52,143 nucleotides of DNA, taken from contig NZ_FOOG01000029.1 in the NCBI RefSeq assembly GCF_900113125.1, positions 1 to 52,143 on the forward strand, given 5' to 3'. Below the pieces are notes generated by a model. That model saw only the letters and a list, made by a program, of their open reading frames with translations. It did no database searches and was not told where the DNA came from. This document shows, piece by piece, positions 7,889-21,855 of the stretch. The stretch's first letter is position 1; each line of letters opens with the position of its first letter. The position numbers and the translations under genes are program-made. The DNA is from Halobacillus alkaliphilus (GTDB lineage: Bacteria; Bacillota; Bacilli; Bacillales; Halobacillaceae).

Positions 7889-8362
7889 ATGTACGTGTAT
7901 TATTTAATAGCCATTGCTATTATCATTCTTGACCAGTGGACCAAATGGCTTGTGGTATCGAACATGAAGATTGGAGAAAGCATTCCGATCATAGAGAATT
8001 TTTTCTACCTCACTTCCCATCGTAACCAGGGAGCTGCCTGGGGAATACTGCAGGGACAAATGTGGTTCTTTTATATTATTACGATCATCGTGATTGGTGT
8101 CGTCATTTATTACATGCAACAATTCGCAAAGGAAAGCAGACTAGCTGGAGTGGCATTATCTTTAATTCTTGGAGGGGCAATCGGTAACTTTATTGATCGT
8201 GTATTCCGTAAAGAAGTGGTAGATTTTGCTGACACGTTAATTTTTACGTACGACTTTCCTATTTTCAATGTTGCGGATTCTGCTTTAGTCGTTGGAGTTA
8301 TATTAGTCATGCTCGCTACATTGCTGGATGAGCGAAAGAAGAAAGGAAGTTTGGAACAGTGA
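7889..8362 (+). CDS. lspA: Lipoprotein signal peptidase LspA
   Basis: A 157-aa signal peptidase II that cleaves the signal peptide of prolipoproteins before the lipidated Cys. It has four predicted membrane helices. The catalytic aspartates are Asp103 in GNFIDRV and Asp130 in FNVADSA, within the family signature. The start follows GATGGAGG. In B. subtilis ileS and ylyA lie between divIVA and lspA; here both are missing. It overlaps the next gene by 4 bp. Confidence 0.96.
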   Translation: MYVYYLIAIAIIILDQWTKWLVVSNMKIGESIPIIENFFYLTSHRNQGAAWGILQGQMWFFYIITIIVIGVVIYYMQQFAKESRLAGVALSLILGGAIGNFIDRVFRKEVVDFADTLIFTYDFPIFNVADSALVVGVILVMLATLLDERKKKGSLEQ

Positions 8363-9267
8363 GTGAACAATATGAAGTAAGGCCGGATGACGAGTTTAAA
8401 AGGATCGATAAGCTTTTGACAGAAGTCATAACCGATGCCTCGCGCTCTCAAATTCAAGGCTGGCTGAAAGATAAGCTGGTTGAAGTAGATGGAGAAGCGG
8501 TTAAAAGTAATTATAAAGTACAGCAGGGGGACACCATTACGTGGAGCATCCCTGAACCAGAACCTTTGGAAGCTGCCCCAGAAAATATCGATATTGATAT
8601 CGTTTATGAAGATGAGGACGTAGTTGTCGTTAATAAAACGGCAGGAATGGTGGTTCATCCTTCCGCCGGTCATTCAGGTGGAACTCTCGTAAATGCTTTA
8701 TTGTATCATTGTAAAGGGCTTTCCGGAATTAATGGGGTAGAACGCCCTGGAATTGTCCATCGCATTGATAAAGACACGAGCGGCCTTTTAGTTGTAGCTA
8801 AAAACGATAAGGCTCATCAATCACTAGCTGAACAGCTGTCTAATAAATCGGTAGAGCGAAAATATGAAGCGATTGTTCACGGTTTAATCTCTCATGAATA
8901 CGGAACGATTGATGCGCCGATTGGACGTGACCCTAAAGACCGTCAGCGAATGGCGGTTGTAGAAAATGGGCGCGAGGCAGTTACTCACTTCAGAGTGCTT
9001 GATCATTATGATGACTTTACGCTGGTTGAGTGTACGCTGGAAACGGGACGTACCCACCAAATCCGTGTTCATATGAAGTATATTAGTCATCCGCTTGCCG
9101 GTGATCCTAAGTACGGCCCTCGGAAAACATGGGGGCTGAAAGGTCAAGCGCTGCATGCTAAATCTCTTGGATTCGAACATCCGCGGACAGGAGAATGGAT
9201 GAAATTTGAGGCGGAGCCTCCAGAAGACTTTACGGAAATGATTACGTTTCTGAAGAACCGACGTTGA
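8359..9267 (+). CDS. ylyB: RluD-family 23S rRNA pseudouridine synthase
   Basis: A 302-aa RluA/RluD family pseudouridine synthase with an N-terminal S4 domain (about residues 14-60, [20 protein letters not shown]) and the catalytic HRIDKDTSG motif with Asp137. Its likely targets are uridines in 23S rRNA helix 69, inferred from RluD. GTG 8359 overlaps the lspA stop. The gene lies just before the pyr operon promoter, as ylyB does in B. subtilis. Confidence 0.92.
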   Translation: MSEQYEVRPDDEFKRIDKLLTEVITDASRSQIQGWLKDKLVEVDGEAVKSNYKVQQGDTITWSIPEPEPLEAAPENIDIDIVYEDEDVVVVNKTAGMVVHPSAGHSGGTLVNALLYHCKGLSGINGVERPGIVHRIDKDTSGLLVVAKNDKAHQSLAEQLSNKSVERKYEAIVHGLISHEYGTIDAPIGRDPKDRQRMAVVENGREAVTHFRVLDHYDDFTLVECTLETGRTHQIRVHMKYISHPLAGDPKYGPRKTWGLKGQALHAKSLGFEHPRTGEWMKFEAEPPEDFTEMITFLKNRR

Positions 9268-9292
9268 CAAACCGGACAAGCCATGACATAAT
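9264..9292 (+). promoter_or_regulatory. Sigma-A promoter of the pyr operon
   Basis: TTGACA (9264-9269), 17 bp, then CATAAT (9287-9292) with an upstream TG making an extended -10. The -35 overlaps the stop codon of the preceding gene. Transcription would start near 9299, just ahead of the first PyrR attenuator. Confidence 0.8.
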
Positions 9293-9310
9293 CATGAATA
9301 GAATAAAAAA

Positions 9311-9975
<665 letters not shown>

Positions 9976-9993
9976 ATCATCCCAATCACTACC

Positions 9994-10091
9994 TTTAAGG
10001 AAGTCCCGAGAGGCTTAAAAGGTCGTAATGATACACGTGTGCCATTAACACGTTTACCTCTTTGCGTACTTTTAAGCAAGGAGGTTTTTTT
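9994..10091 (+). promoter_or_regulatory. PyrR attenuator 2 (pyrR-pyrP)
   Basis: The binding loop AGTCCCGAGAGGCTTAAAAG is at about 10002-10021. A terminator, CCTCTTTGC (10057-10065) with GCAAGGAGG (about 10076-10084), is followed by seven T. Confidence 0.92.
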
Positions 10092-10140
10092 ATGACAAAA
10101 TTCCTCACATCTACATTTGAATTCAAAGGAGGAAATCAAC

Positions 10141-11532
10141 ATGAACCAACAAAAAGCCGCTCTTAATATCAATGAAGTTCCTAAAATGCACCAATGGTTA
10201 ACGTTAAGCTTGCAGCATTTATTTGCCATGTTCGGAGCTACTATACTAGTTCCATTCTTAACCGGTCTGCCGCCATCGGTTGCATTAGTATCAAGCGGAT
10301 TTGGTACGCTAGCTTATTTATTAATTACACGAGGAAGAATACCAGCTTATCTCGGATCCAGTTTTGCTTTTATTGCTCCTATTATTCAGGTATCCGAGAA
10401 CCACGGCATAGCCGGAGCCATGATCGGAAGCTTTCTGACCGGGCTTGTGTACGGACTCGTCGCCCTCTTCATCTCCTTGTTTGGAACGAAATGGCTGACG
10501 AAACTGCTTCCGCCGATTGTTGTAGGACCCGTTATTATGGTGATTGGACTGGGACTTGCTTCTACCGCCATTGATATGGCCATGTACCTGCCAGGTCAGG
10601 AAGAAAATGTTTACAGCGGTACTCATTTCATGGTAGCGCTGGTCACCCTGGCTATAACCATCATCGCCTCTATATTCTTCCGAGGATTTTTCTCCCTGCT
10701 TCCGATTTTATTCGGAATCGTAGGCGGGTATGTGTTTGCCCTCTCTCAAGGGATTGTAGACACTAGCGGCCTGAAAAGTGAGTGGATTGCTCTTACATCA
10801 GCAGAATCTTTCGGAGGAGTTATAGGAGCCATTTTTGAAATGCCCGATTTTGTTGTACCCTTTGTTGATTTCTCGCCGCTTTCAGTGTTCAGCTGGGAGA
10901 TTGTCTTTCTCATGGTACCCTTTGCCCTTGTGACAATAGCTGAGCATACAGGTGACCAAATGGTCCTATCAAAAGTAGTGGGCAGGAACTTTCTAAGAAA
11001 TCCAGGATTAAACCGCTCGATTTTAGGAGACGGAGTAGCAACTGTGATTGCCTCCTGCCTGGGCGGACCGCCAAACACTACTTATGGTGAAAACATCGGT
11101 GTCCTCGCCATTACACGAGTGTACAGTGTGTTCGTTATTGGAGGAGCCGCAGTGATTGCCATTATATTCGGATTCTTAGGAATGATCACAGCGCTGATCG
11201 GCTCTATCCCTTCTGCTGTGATGGGCGGGGTATCCATCCTCCTGTTCGGAATTATCGCATCAAGCGGCCTGCGGATGCTGATTGATAATCAGATTGATTT
11301 GGGTGAAAAACGAAATCTGGTCATCTCTTCGGTTATTCTTGTCATCGGAATCGGAGGAGCCTTCATTCAGTTCACAGATAATTTTCAAATCGAAGGCATG
11401 GCTCTGTCAGCCATTATCGGTGTGCTTCTTAATCAAATCCTTCCTGGTAAAGAAAAAGGGGAAGGAAACGGAAGCATGTTTGAGGAACCGAGCGAAGAAG
11501 AAATGGAAGAGGAAAATAAAAGAGCTGTCTAG
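10141..11532 (+). CDS. pyrP: Uracil permease PyrP
   Basis: A 463-aa nucleobase:cation symporter-2 family permease that imports uracil. Many hydrophobic helices, the LQHLFAMFGATILVP N-terminal motif and the substrate-site region AEHTGDQ followed by GDGVAT...GGPPNTTYGENIGV are present. ATG 10141 follows AAAGGAGGA. It lies between two PyrR attenuators. The C-terminal tail is strongly acidic. Confidence 0.95.
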   Translation: MNQQKAALNINEVPKMHQWLTLSLQHLFAMFGATILVPFLTGLPPSVALVSSGFGTLAYLLITRGRIPAYLGSSFAFIAPIIQVSENHGIAGAMIGSFLTGLVYGLVALFISLFGTKWLTKLLPPIVVGPVIMVIGLGLASTAIDMAMYLPGQEENVYSGTHFMVALVTLAITIIASIFFRGFFSLLPILFGIVGGYVFALSQGIVDTSGLKSEWIALTSAESFGGVIGAIFEMPDFVVPFVDFSPLSVFSWEIVFLMVPFALVTIAEHTGDQMVLSKVVGRNFLRNPGLNRSILGDGVATVIASCLGGPPNTTYGENIGVLAITRVYSVFVIGGAAVIAIIFGFLGMITALIGSIPSAVMGGVSILLFGIIASSGLRMLIDNQIDLGEKRNLVISSVILVIGIGGAFIQFTDNFQIEGMALSAIIGVLLNQILPGKEKGEGNGSMFEEPSEEEMEEENKRAV

Positions 11533-11549
11533 TTTAACCAACGTACACG

Positions 11550-11646
11550 TTTTAACCAAGTCCTGTGAGACTTAGAAGGGTGTAAAGGGTTGGGCTCGTT
11601 CGTCATGCGAGTTCAGCACCCCCATACACCTGGGGGTGCTTTTTTT
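11550..11646 (+). promoter_or_regulatory. PyrR attenuator 3 (pyrP-pyrB)
   Basis: The binding loop AGTCCTGTGAGACTTAGAAG is at about 11559-11578. A strong terminator, AGCACCCCC...GGGGGTGCT (11615-11640), is followed by TTTTTT. It gates all biosynthetic genes from pyrB to pyrE. Confidence 0.92.
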
Positions 11647-11677
11647 ATAAAATTTTACGAGATGGGAGAGAAGGAAC

Positions 11678-12556
11678 ATGAAGCATCTACTTTCCATGAA
11701 ACAGTTAACCAACGATAAAATTCATCATCTATTTAAAATCGCTAAACAGTTGGAAAATGGTGAACTCTCCTGGCAGGCTGAAGGGAAATTTGCCGCTAAC
11801 CTTTTTTTAGAGCCAAGCACAAGAACGAAGAGCAGTTTTCATATAGCCGAGCGGAAACTTGGACTGGATGTTCTGCATCTCGATGGAATGGATTCTAGCC
11901 TTACAAAGGGAGAAAGTTTATATGACACCTTGAAAACGCTGGAAGCGATCGGTGCGGATGTAGCTGTCGTCCGACAATCTGAAGTTGGACTCCTGGACAG
12001 TTGCGCAGAGAACGTAAACCTTTCTCTTATTAATGCAGGCGATGGATGTGGCGAACATCCGACTCAATCTTTGCTTGATTTATATACCATACAAGAACAA
12101 TTTGAAGAGTTTGAAGGTCTCCACGTAGCCATTGCAGGAGACCTGAAGCACAGCCGGGTGGCACGCTCCAACGCTCATGCACTTCAACAGCTTGGTGCAA
12201 GGGTGTCATTTGTGACAAAACCAGAATGGAAAGACTCATCTTTCTCCCATCGGTACATAACGATGGATGAAGCGGTGGAGCAATGTGATGTTCTTATGCT
12301 GCTCCGAATACAACATGAACGACACAAACAAAAGACCTCTGCCTCATCCTATTTGAAAGATCATGGCTTAACAAAAGAAAGAGAATCAAGAATGAAAGAA
12401 GATGCGATTATTCTTCATCCAGCCCCGGTAAATCGGGGGGTAGAAATAGATTCCGACCTTGTCGAATCCAAAAAATCACGGATTTTCAGACAGATGTCTA
12501 ATGGTGTGACGATCCGAATGGCTATAATTCAAGCATTATTGAAAGGGGAGCTGTAA
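11678..12556 (+). CDS. pyrB: Aspartate carbamoyltransferase catalytic subunit PyrB
   Basis: A 292-aa transcarbamoylase forming N-carbamoyl-aspartate. The carbamoyl-phosphate site PSTRTKSSF, the NAGDGCGEHPTQSLLDLYT loop and the C-terminal ILHPAPVNRG are intact. It is slightly shorter than the B. subtilis protein (about 304 aa). There is no pyrI regulatory subunit, as usual for Bacillaceae. It directly abuts pyrC. Confidence 0.96.
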   Translation: MKHLLSMKQLTNDKIHHLFKIAKQLENGELSWQAEGKFAANLFLEPSTRTKSSFHIAERKLGLDVLHLDGMDSSLTKGESLYDTLKTLEAIGADVAVVRQSEVGLLDSCAENVNLSLINAGDGCGEHPTQSLLDLYTIQEQFEEFEGLHVAIAGDLKHSRVARSNAHALQQLGARVSFVTKPEWKDSSFSHRYITMDEAVEQCDVLMLLRIQHERHKQKTSASSYLKDHGLTKERESRMKEDAIILHPAPVNRGVEIDSDLVESKKSRIFRQMSNGVTIRMAIIQALLKGEL

Positions 12557-13852
12557 ATGCAGATGAAAATTGTTAATGGAAAAAGGCGAGTTAACGGAGA
12601 ATGGGAAGCCTGTGAGGTATTAATCAACGATGGAATTATTCAAAAAATAGGTGTCTCCATCAAAGAAGAGGCAGATAAAATGATTGACGCTCAAGGTCAG
12701 CTTGTATCCGCTGGGCTGGTTGATGTTCACGTCCATCTGAGAGAACCTGGCGGGGAAGCGAAGGAAACGATTGCAACCGGGACGAAGGCGGCGGCGAAAG
12801 GTGGTTTTACTACCGTATGCGCAATGCCAAATACAAGACCAGTACCTGATACAAAGGAAAACCTCACTTCTTTGTGGGATAAAATCAATCAAGATGCGCA
12901 TGTGCGCGTACTTCCATACGCATCGATTACTACGAGACAGCTTGGAGAAGAGCTCGTCAATATGGAAGCTTTAAGTGAGAATGGGGCTTTTGCATTTACA
13001 GATGACGGTGTCGGGGTTCAGACAGCTGGAAAGATGTATGAAGCTATGCTTGAAGCTAGCCGAGTGAACAAGGCTGTTGTGGCTCACTGTGAGGATAATT
13101 CGGTCGTTTACGGAGGAGTTGCCCATAAGGGTGAGGTGAGCGAACGTTTAAATCTTCCGGGCATCCCGAACATAGCCGAATCCATTCAAATAGCGAGAGA
13201 TGTGCTTCTGGCTGAAGCAGCTGACTGCCACTATCATGTATGTCATGTATCAACTAAAGAGTCTGTCCGCGTCATTCGAGATGCTAAACGAGCCGGGATT
13301 CGGGTAACTGCAGAAGTTACACCTCACCATTTAATTTTAAATGAACATTCGATTCATGAAGACGATGCCATGTTTAAAATGAATCCTCCACTCAGATCTG
13401 TTGAGGATCAGCAAGCTCTTCTAGAAGGCTTGAGAGACGGGACCATTGATTTTATCGCTACCGACCATGCCCCTCATACGGAAGAGGATAAAACGCAAGG
13501 TTTCTTGAACTCACCTTTTGGAATCACTGGATTCGAAACGGCATTCCCTCTTCTTTATACGGAATTGGTTGAAAGAGAAGTGATTACACTGGAAGAGCTT
13601 CTTTACTGGCTGACAGAGGCTCCGGCTGATGTATTCGGCTTGCCATACGGGCGCTTGCAAGAAGGGGCACCTGCGGATATTACTCTTATTGACCTGGAAT
13701 CGAGCAGAGTGATTAACCGTCATCAATTCATCTCAAAGGGCAAAAATAGCCCGTTTCATAACTGGACAGCTAAAGGCTTTCCAGTCCTAACATTATCAAA
13801 CGGAGAAATCGTTTGGGAGGAGGCACAAAATGAAGAAGCAGCTCGTACTTGA
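12557..13852 (+). CDS. pyrC: Dihydroorotase PyrC
   Basis: A 431-aa type I dihydroorotase with zinc ligands in [17 protein letters not shown] and [10 protein letters not shown], and the [10 protein letters not shown] substrate segment. It cyclises carbamoyl-aspartate to dihydroorotate. ATG 12557 abuts the pyrB stop; ATG 12563 is an equally possible start at better spacing from GGGGAGC. The 3' end overlaps pyrAA by 23 bp, suggesting translational coupling. Confidence 0.96.
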   Translation: MQMKIVNGKRRVNGEWEACEVLINDGIIQKIGVSIKEEADKMIDAQGQLVSAGLVDVHVHLREPGGEAKETIATGTKAAAKGGFTTVCAMPNTRPVPDTKENLTSLWDKINQDAHVRVLPYASITTRQLGEELVNMEALSENGAFAFTDDGVGVQTAGKMYEAMLEASRVNKAVVAHCEDNSVVYGGVAHKGEVSERLNLPGIPNIAESIQIARDVLLAEAADCHYHVCHVSTKESVRVIRDAKRAGIRVTAEVTPHHLILNEHSIHEDDAMFKMNPPLRSVEDQQALLEGLRDGTIDFIATDHAPHTEEDKTQGFLNSPFGITGFETAFPLLYTELVEREVITLEELLYWLTEAPADVFGLPYGRLQEGAPADITLIDLESSRVINRHQFISKGKNSPFHNWTAKGFPVLTLSNGEIVWEEAQNEEAART

Positions 13853-14942
13853 AGATGGCACCATATTTGTCGGAGAAGGGTTTGGCAGTGAAAGAGAAAC
13901 CATTGGGGAAATTGTATTTAACACAGGAATGACCGGCTATCAGGAAGTGATTTCAGACCCTTCCTACTGTGGCCAGCTCGTCACTTTCACTTATCCTTTA
14001 ATCGGAAATTACGGAGTTAACCGTGATGATTTTGAGACAGTGAACCCGTCCTTACTCGGCGTGGTGGTGAAAGAGCATTGTGAACAACCGTCGAACTTCC
14101 GCAGCGAAGAGACGCTGGATGAGTTTCTAAAAGCTAAAGAAATTCCTGGCATTAGCGGCATAGATACAAGAAAGCTTACTAAAATTATTAGAAAACATGG
14201 AACGATGAAGGCGATGCTTACATCAACCGAACGTCCTGTAAATGAAGTGTTGCAAATCTTAAGTGAAACAGAGCTTGCTACGGATCAGGTTAAACAAGTG
14301 TCTACGGTTAAGCCTTATGTCGTTCCAGGCCGTGGTTATAGGATTGTTCTGATTGATTACGGTATGAAACACGGAATCTTAAGGGAGTTCACGAAGCGTA
14401 ACTGCCATGTAACAGTTGTTCCTTATAACACCTCCGCTGAAGAAATCGAACGTCTTAAGCCTGACGGCGTGATGTTATCGAACGGACCAGGAGATCCCAA
14501 GAACGTGCCGGAAGCAATTGAAACCGTAAGAAAATTGATTGGAGCCGTTCCGATCTTTGGGATCTGTCTGGGCCACCAGTTGATTGCTCTGGCTTCAGGA
14601 GGCGATACTACGAAAATGAAATTTGGTCACCGCGGCTCCAACCAGCCAGTAAAAGATATTGAATCTGGAAGGACATATATCACCTCTCAAAACCATGGGT
14701 ATGCGGTCGATAAAGATTCTCTTACCCATACGGATCTCACTTTGACGCAAACCTCACTGAATGATGAGACCGTAGAAGGACTGCAACATAACCGCTTCCC
14801 GGTGTTTACCGCCCAGTACCATCCGGAAAGCTCACCGGGGCCGGAAGATACATCTCATTTATTTGATGAGTTTCTACGCCAAGTTAAAGAAAATCTAGCC
14901 AATGAAAAGGGGGACTCAGCATGCCAAAACGTACAGATATAA
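13830..14942 (+). CDS. pyrAA: Carbamoyl-phosphate synthase small subunit (pyrimidine-specific)
   Basis: A 370-aa glutamine amidotransferase subunit. It has the class I nucleophile motif [11 protein letters not shown] and a C-terminal catalytic His in [12 protein letters not shown]. It supplies ammonia to PyrAB. GGGAGGAGG precedes ATG 13830 within the end of pyrC. The 3' end overlaps pyrAB by 22 bp. Confidence 0.97.
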   Translation: MKKQLVLEDGTIFVGEGFGSERETIGEIVFNTGMTGYQEVISDPSYCGQLVTFTYPLIGNYGVNRDDFETVNPSLLGVVVKEHCEQPSNFRSEETLDEFLKAKEIPGISGIDTRKLTKIIRKHGTMKAMLTSTERPVNEVLQILSETELATDQVKQVSTVKPYVVPGRGYRIVLIDYGMKHGILREFTKRNCHVTVVPYNTSAEEIERLKPDGVMLSNGPGDPKNVPEAIETVRKLIGAVPIFGICLGHQLIALASGGDTTKMKFGHRGSNQPVKDIESGRTYITSQNHGYAVDKDSLTHTDLTLTQTSLNDETVEGLQHNRFPVFTAQYHPESSPGPEDTSHLFDEFLRQVKENLANEKGDSACQNVQI

Positions 14943-17900
14943 AAAGAATTATGGTGATCGGGTCCGGTCCTATCGTCATCGGACAGGCTGCTGAATTTGA
15001 TTATTCAGGTACACAGGCCTGCCAATCTCTGAAAGAAGAAGGTTACGAAGTCATTCTCGCCAACTCCAATCCTGCGACGATCATGACAGACCACACCTTT
15101 GCCGATCAAGTGTATATGGAACCTCTAACCGTTGAATTTTTGCAAAAAATTATTCGTAAAGAAAAACCTGATGCCATCCTGCCTACCCTTGGCGGTCAGA
15201 CAGGTTTGAACATGGCCGTTGGCTTAAGCGAATCCGGTATTCTCGAGCAATATGGAGTCGAACTGTTAGGCACACCGCTTGAAGCTATTGAAAAAGCGGA
15301 GGACCGTGAGAAGTTCCGTTCTCTTATGCATCAGATGAAGGAGCCTGTACCTGAAAGTGAAATTGTAAGCTCTGTAGATGAAGCGCTCAGCTTTGCCGAT
15401 GATATTGGCTATCCCGTAATCGTCCGTCCCGCTTATACAATGGGCGGTGCAGGCGGAGGCATGTGTGATGACGAAGCTCAGCTAAGAGAAACCGCAAGGA
15501 ACGGTCTGGCTTTGTCTCCAGTTAAACAATGTTTAATTGAAAAAAACATCGCTGGATTTAAGGAAGTAGAATATGAAGTCATGCGCGATAAAAGCGATCA
15601 CGCAATAGTCGTATGTAACATGGAGAACTTTGACCCGGTAGGCATTCACACCGGAGATTCTATTGTTGTAGCACCGTCCCAGACTCTAAGCGACCGGGAG
15701 TATCAAATGCTTAGAAATGCTTCCCTGGATATTATTCGCGCGCTTGAAATCGAAGGGGGATGCAACGTCCAGCTTGCTTTAGATCCTCACAGCTTTCAAT
15801 ATTATGTAATTGAAGTGAATCCGAGAGTCAGTCGTTCTTCTGCGCTTGCTTCAAAAGCTACAGGTTATCCAATTGCCAAGCTTGCCGCTAAAATTGCGGT
15901 AGGTATGACGCTTGATGAAATACAAAATCCAATTACAGGTACCACATACGCCTGCTTTGAACCAGCACTCGACTATGTGGTTACGAAAATTCCACGATGG
16001 CCTTTTGACAAATTTGCTAAAGGAAACCGAAAGCTTGGAACTCAAATGAAGGCGACTGGTGAAGTCATGTCAATTGGAAGAACGCTGGAAGAATCCTTGT
16101 TAAAAGGTGTCCGCTCCCTGGAGGGTGAGACAGAAGAACTGTACATGAGTTCAATTGCTGATCTGTCGAAAGAGCAGATGTTTACTCGTATGAAGTCCGC
16201 AGATGATGAAAGGATCTTCATCTTAGCGGAAGCTTTAAGAAGAAAACATACGATTCAGGAACTGCACGAACAAACAGGGATTGATTACTTCTTTTTAAAC
16301 AAGCTTCAGAACATTATCCATTTAGAAGAAGAACTCAAGCAGCATGGCCTGCAGGAAGATTTACTCCTAAGAGTTAAACGCGCAGGCTTCGCGGATCGAC
16401 AAATTGCCCGTCTTGCTGAACGTTCCATCGATGATGTGATGGCCTATCGTAAAGAGCGCAGCATTCTGCCTGTTTACAAAATGGTCGATACATGCGCCGG
16501 GGAATTCGCATCAGAAACACCTTATTTTTACAGCAGCTATGAAGACGAGAATGAATCACTGCCTTCCAGTAACAAAAAAGTGCTCGTAATTGGTTCTGGA
16601 CCGATCCGAATCGGCCAGGGGGTAGAGTTCGACTATGCTACGGTTCACTCTGTACTCGCTCTTAAAGAAATGGGCTATGAAGCGATTATTATGAATAACA
16701 ATCCAGAAACAGTTTCCACAGACTTTAGCGTTTCCGACAAGTTGTATTTCGAGCCGCTTACGCTTGAGGATGTTATGAACGTCATCGATCTGGAAGAACC
16801 GGAAGGCGTGATCATCCAGTTCGGCGGACAGACGGCCATTAATCTTGTCGAAGGGTTAAGCCGCCAGGGAGTTCAAATATTAGGAACCACCATGGATGCC
16901 ATCAATCAGACAGAAGACCGTGACTTATTCGAACAGCTGCTGAACAAGCTCGAAATTGCAAAACCTGGCGGGGAGAGCGTAACAAGCGAAGAGGAAGCTC
17001 TTAAGGCAGCCGCTCACATTGGCTATCCACTTGTGGTAAGGCCTTCCTATGTACTCGGCGGACGCGCGATGGCGATCGTCTATTCGGAAGAAGAGTTGAA
17101 GACATACTTGAAAACGAATGTAACGGTCCACAATGGCCACCCGATATTAATAGATAAATATATGACAGGGATGGAGATTGAAGTGGACGCCATCACAGAC
17201 GGTCATGATGTATTTATTCCAGGAATCATGGAACATATTGAACGAGCTGGTGTACACTCCGGCGACTCCATGGGCGTCTATCCGACCCAGCGTCTGGCAC
17301 AGTCTCTTGAAGATCAGTGCATTGAGGCAACAACTAAAATCGCCAGAGAGTTAAACATGAAGGGGCTAATCAACATTCAGTTTGTGGTGTTTGAGGATAC
17401 AGCTTACGTTCTTGAAGTGAACCCTAGAGCCAGTCGTACCGTTCCGTTCCTCAGTAAGATTACCGGTGTACCTATGGCAAAACTGGCAACTCAAGTTATT
17501 CTCGGTGAAAAGCTGCCTGAGCTAGGCTTTCCTTCAGGGGTGGCTCCGAAGCCAAACGGTGTATACGTGAAAGTGCCGGTCTTCTCCTTTGAGAAATTAA
17601 GAAGTGTGGATACGACGCTTGGACCTGAGATGAAATCCACGGGTGAAGTAATCGGATATGACCAGACGCTCGAGAAAGCCTTATTTAAAGGAATGATCTC
17701 CGCAGGGCTTAAAATACCAACCCAGGGGTCAGTCTTACTAACCGTAGCTGATAAAGATAAATCAGAAATGCTGGAAATCGCGCAGACATTTTATGAGTTA
17801 GGCTTCCAGCTGTTTGCTACCGAAGGAACAGCAGCAGTCATTGAAGAAGCCAAAATTCCTGTTGAAGCGGTCGGCAAAGTAGGATCTGATCAAAGGGATG

Positions 17901-18120
17901 TCATTGATTTAATACAAAATGGCGATGTCCAGTTCGTCGTTAACACACTGAATACAGGATCAAGAGCTAGATCTGACGGATTCCGTATCCGCAGGGAAGC
18001 AGTCGAACATGGCATTGCTTGTCTGACCAGTCTCGATACTGCCAAAGCAATCGTAGATGTGATTAACGTGATGACCTTTACAGCCCGCGCCATTCCGCCA
18101 ATGGAAGCGGTGAGAAACTC

Positions 18121-18124
<4 letters not shown>
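14921..18124 (+). CDS. pyrAB: Carbamoyl-phosphate synthase large subunit (pyrimidine-specific)
   Basis: A 1067-aa enzyme with two homologous ATP-grasp halves, each starting with a GSGPI motif ([20 protein letters not shown] near residue 10; [18 protein letters not shown] near residue 555), and a C-terminal allosteric MGS-like domain (from about residue 930). It makes carbamoyl phosphate from bicarbonate, ATP and glutamine-derived ammonia. The stop overlaps the pyrK start (ATGA). Confidence 0.98.
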
Positions 18125-20482
<2,358 letters not shown>

Positions 20483-20490
<8 letters not shown>

Positions 20491-21109
20491 TCAGCTGATA
20501 CAGGACTTATTAAAAATTGAAGCCGTTAAAATTGAAGTTGAAGACATGTTCACTTGGACGTCAGGGCTTCGTTCACCTATCTATTGCGACAATCGGCTGA
20601 CCATGTCGTATCCAGAGATTCGGCGCCGTGTGGCTGATGGATTTGTAAAGTTAATTAAAGAGCTTGAACCTGATGTCGATGTGATTGCTGGATGTGCAAC
20701 AGCCGGTATCCCCCATGCTGCCTGGGTAGCCGAGAGAATGGATCTGCCAATGGTTTATGTACGTTCGTCTCCGAAGAAGCATGGGAAAGGGAATCAAATC
20801 GAAGGGCATATTGAAAAGGGGCAGCGCGCCGTGGTAATCGAAGATTTGATTTCTACAGGCAAGTCCTCTATTGAGTCTGCTCAGGCTTTGCGAATGGCCG
20901 GAGTAGAAGTAGAGACTATACTGTCTATCTTTACGTACAATTTAGAAAGAGCAAATGAAGCCTTTCAGGAAAGTGAATTGTCCTATCAATCGCTGGCGAG
21001 CTTTGACCAGCTATTGCTTCAATTAATTCAGCAAGGTCAATTGAAAGAGAAAGAAGTTAAATTACTGAATGAGTGGAAAAAAGATCCCGCTGTCTTTACG
21101 GAAAATTAA
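20483..21109 (+). CDS. pyrE: Orotate phosphoribosyltransferase PyrE
   Basis: A 208-aa phosphoribosyltransferase converting orotate and PRPP to OMP. It has FTWTSGLRSPIYCDNR near the N-terminus, the lysine-rich flexible loop (SSPKKHGKGNQIEGH) and the PRPP-binding VVIEDLISTGKSS. ATG 20483 follows AAGGAGG and overlaps the pyrF stop. It is the last gene of the operon. Confidence 0.97.
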
Positions 21110-21166
21110 CATAGCGTCAGTTGCTATTTGGAGTGTCTCCTAGTAGGATAGAATCATCAGAAAGTA

Positions 21167-21445
21167 ATGGTGATGATATTGAAATCAAGAAAGCATTCTT
21201 TTTTCATATTAATGAACGCGTCCCTGGGGTTACTCACGTGCTTTGTTTATTTATATACGTGGGTGGCTTTTTCTTTCATGGAATCCATGTTTTCCTGGCA
21301 GCCTCTCTTAAGCTTGGCAGGTTCGATTACGCTGTTTATTCTATGGAACATGTATATGCTGAAGAGAGAAAGAAACCGATACTGGGCGCAGGCTATTTTT
21401 TCTTATGTTGGCTCCATTGTTATTTTTGCTTATTTTTTAACGTGA
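21167..21445 (+). CDS. Small hypothetical membrane protein
   Basis: I do not recognise this 92-aa protein. It has three hydrophobic segments (about residues 12-33, 42-60 and 74-92) with basic residues between the second and third (LKRERNR), consistent with a real small membrane protein. The ribosome binding site is poor; ATG 21167 and TTG 21179 are possible starts. A longer overlapping frame (21121-21564) is less membrane-like and was not accepted. It may be cotranscribed with pyrE, 57 bp away. Confidence 0.55.
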   Translation: MVMILKSRKHSFFILMNASLGLLTCFVYLYTWVAFSFMESMFSWQPLLSLAGSITLFILWNMYMLKRERNRYWAQAIFSYVGSIVIFAYFLT

Positions 21446-21616
21446 AATACAGGGCCTATGCTGTTACAGGACCTTCTGTTCCATCACTGTCTCGAACCGG
21501 AGCCTTCCAGTATCGGGAGCTTTGCTGTAAGGTCGACACGCGGGTTGCAGAGTCAAATACATAGTTTTGCGGGACAGTATCTTCATTGAAAATCAAGGTT
21601 CATAGCTGTCTTATTT

Positions 21617-21653
21617 AAGCCTGGACTTGTGGAAAAAAGAGGCAGGCTTTTTT
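21617..21653 (+). terminator. Terminator after pyr operon region
   Basis: AAGCCTG (21617-21623) pairs with CAGGCTT (21643-21649) followed by TTTT. No gene is evident at 21446-21616. Confidence 0.6.
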
Positions 21654-21712
21654 ATCTGCTTTAAATAGGAAGTTTAGGCAGCATTAAAGGCTTATATACT
21701 AACTTTAAAACA

Positions 21713-21751
21713 AACCAAGGGTGCCAGAGTTAAACTCAGGCACCCTTGGTT
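21713..21751. terminator. Bidirectional palindromic terminator
   Basis: A 39-nt palindrome with arms AACCAAGGGTGCC and GGCACCCTTGGTT and an inner GAGTT/AACTC extension. It lies between the rightward pyr genes and leftward rqcH. T-tracts are weak on both sides. Confidence 0.6.
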
Positions 21752-21855
21752 ATTATCACTGTTAATGTTTTATAGCTGTCCCTTATTTTTTAGATAGTTT
21801 TGGTCTCTATCATAGACCTCAGTTTTTCAGCCATAAACCAACTCAATTAAACCAT

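Noticed and set aside
10092-10166. 24-codon ORF in the pyrP leader as a leader peptide
   Set aside because: It has no ribosome binding site, overlaps the pyrP start and is not needed, because PyrR attenuation does not use leader translation.
21121-21564. 147-aa ORF overlapping the 92-aa membrane ORF
   Set aside because: Composition is irregular, with a non-hydrophobic tail, many Cys and Ser, and no start signal; the overlapping frame gives cleaner membrane helices.
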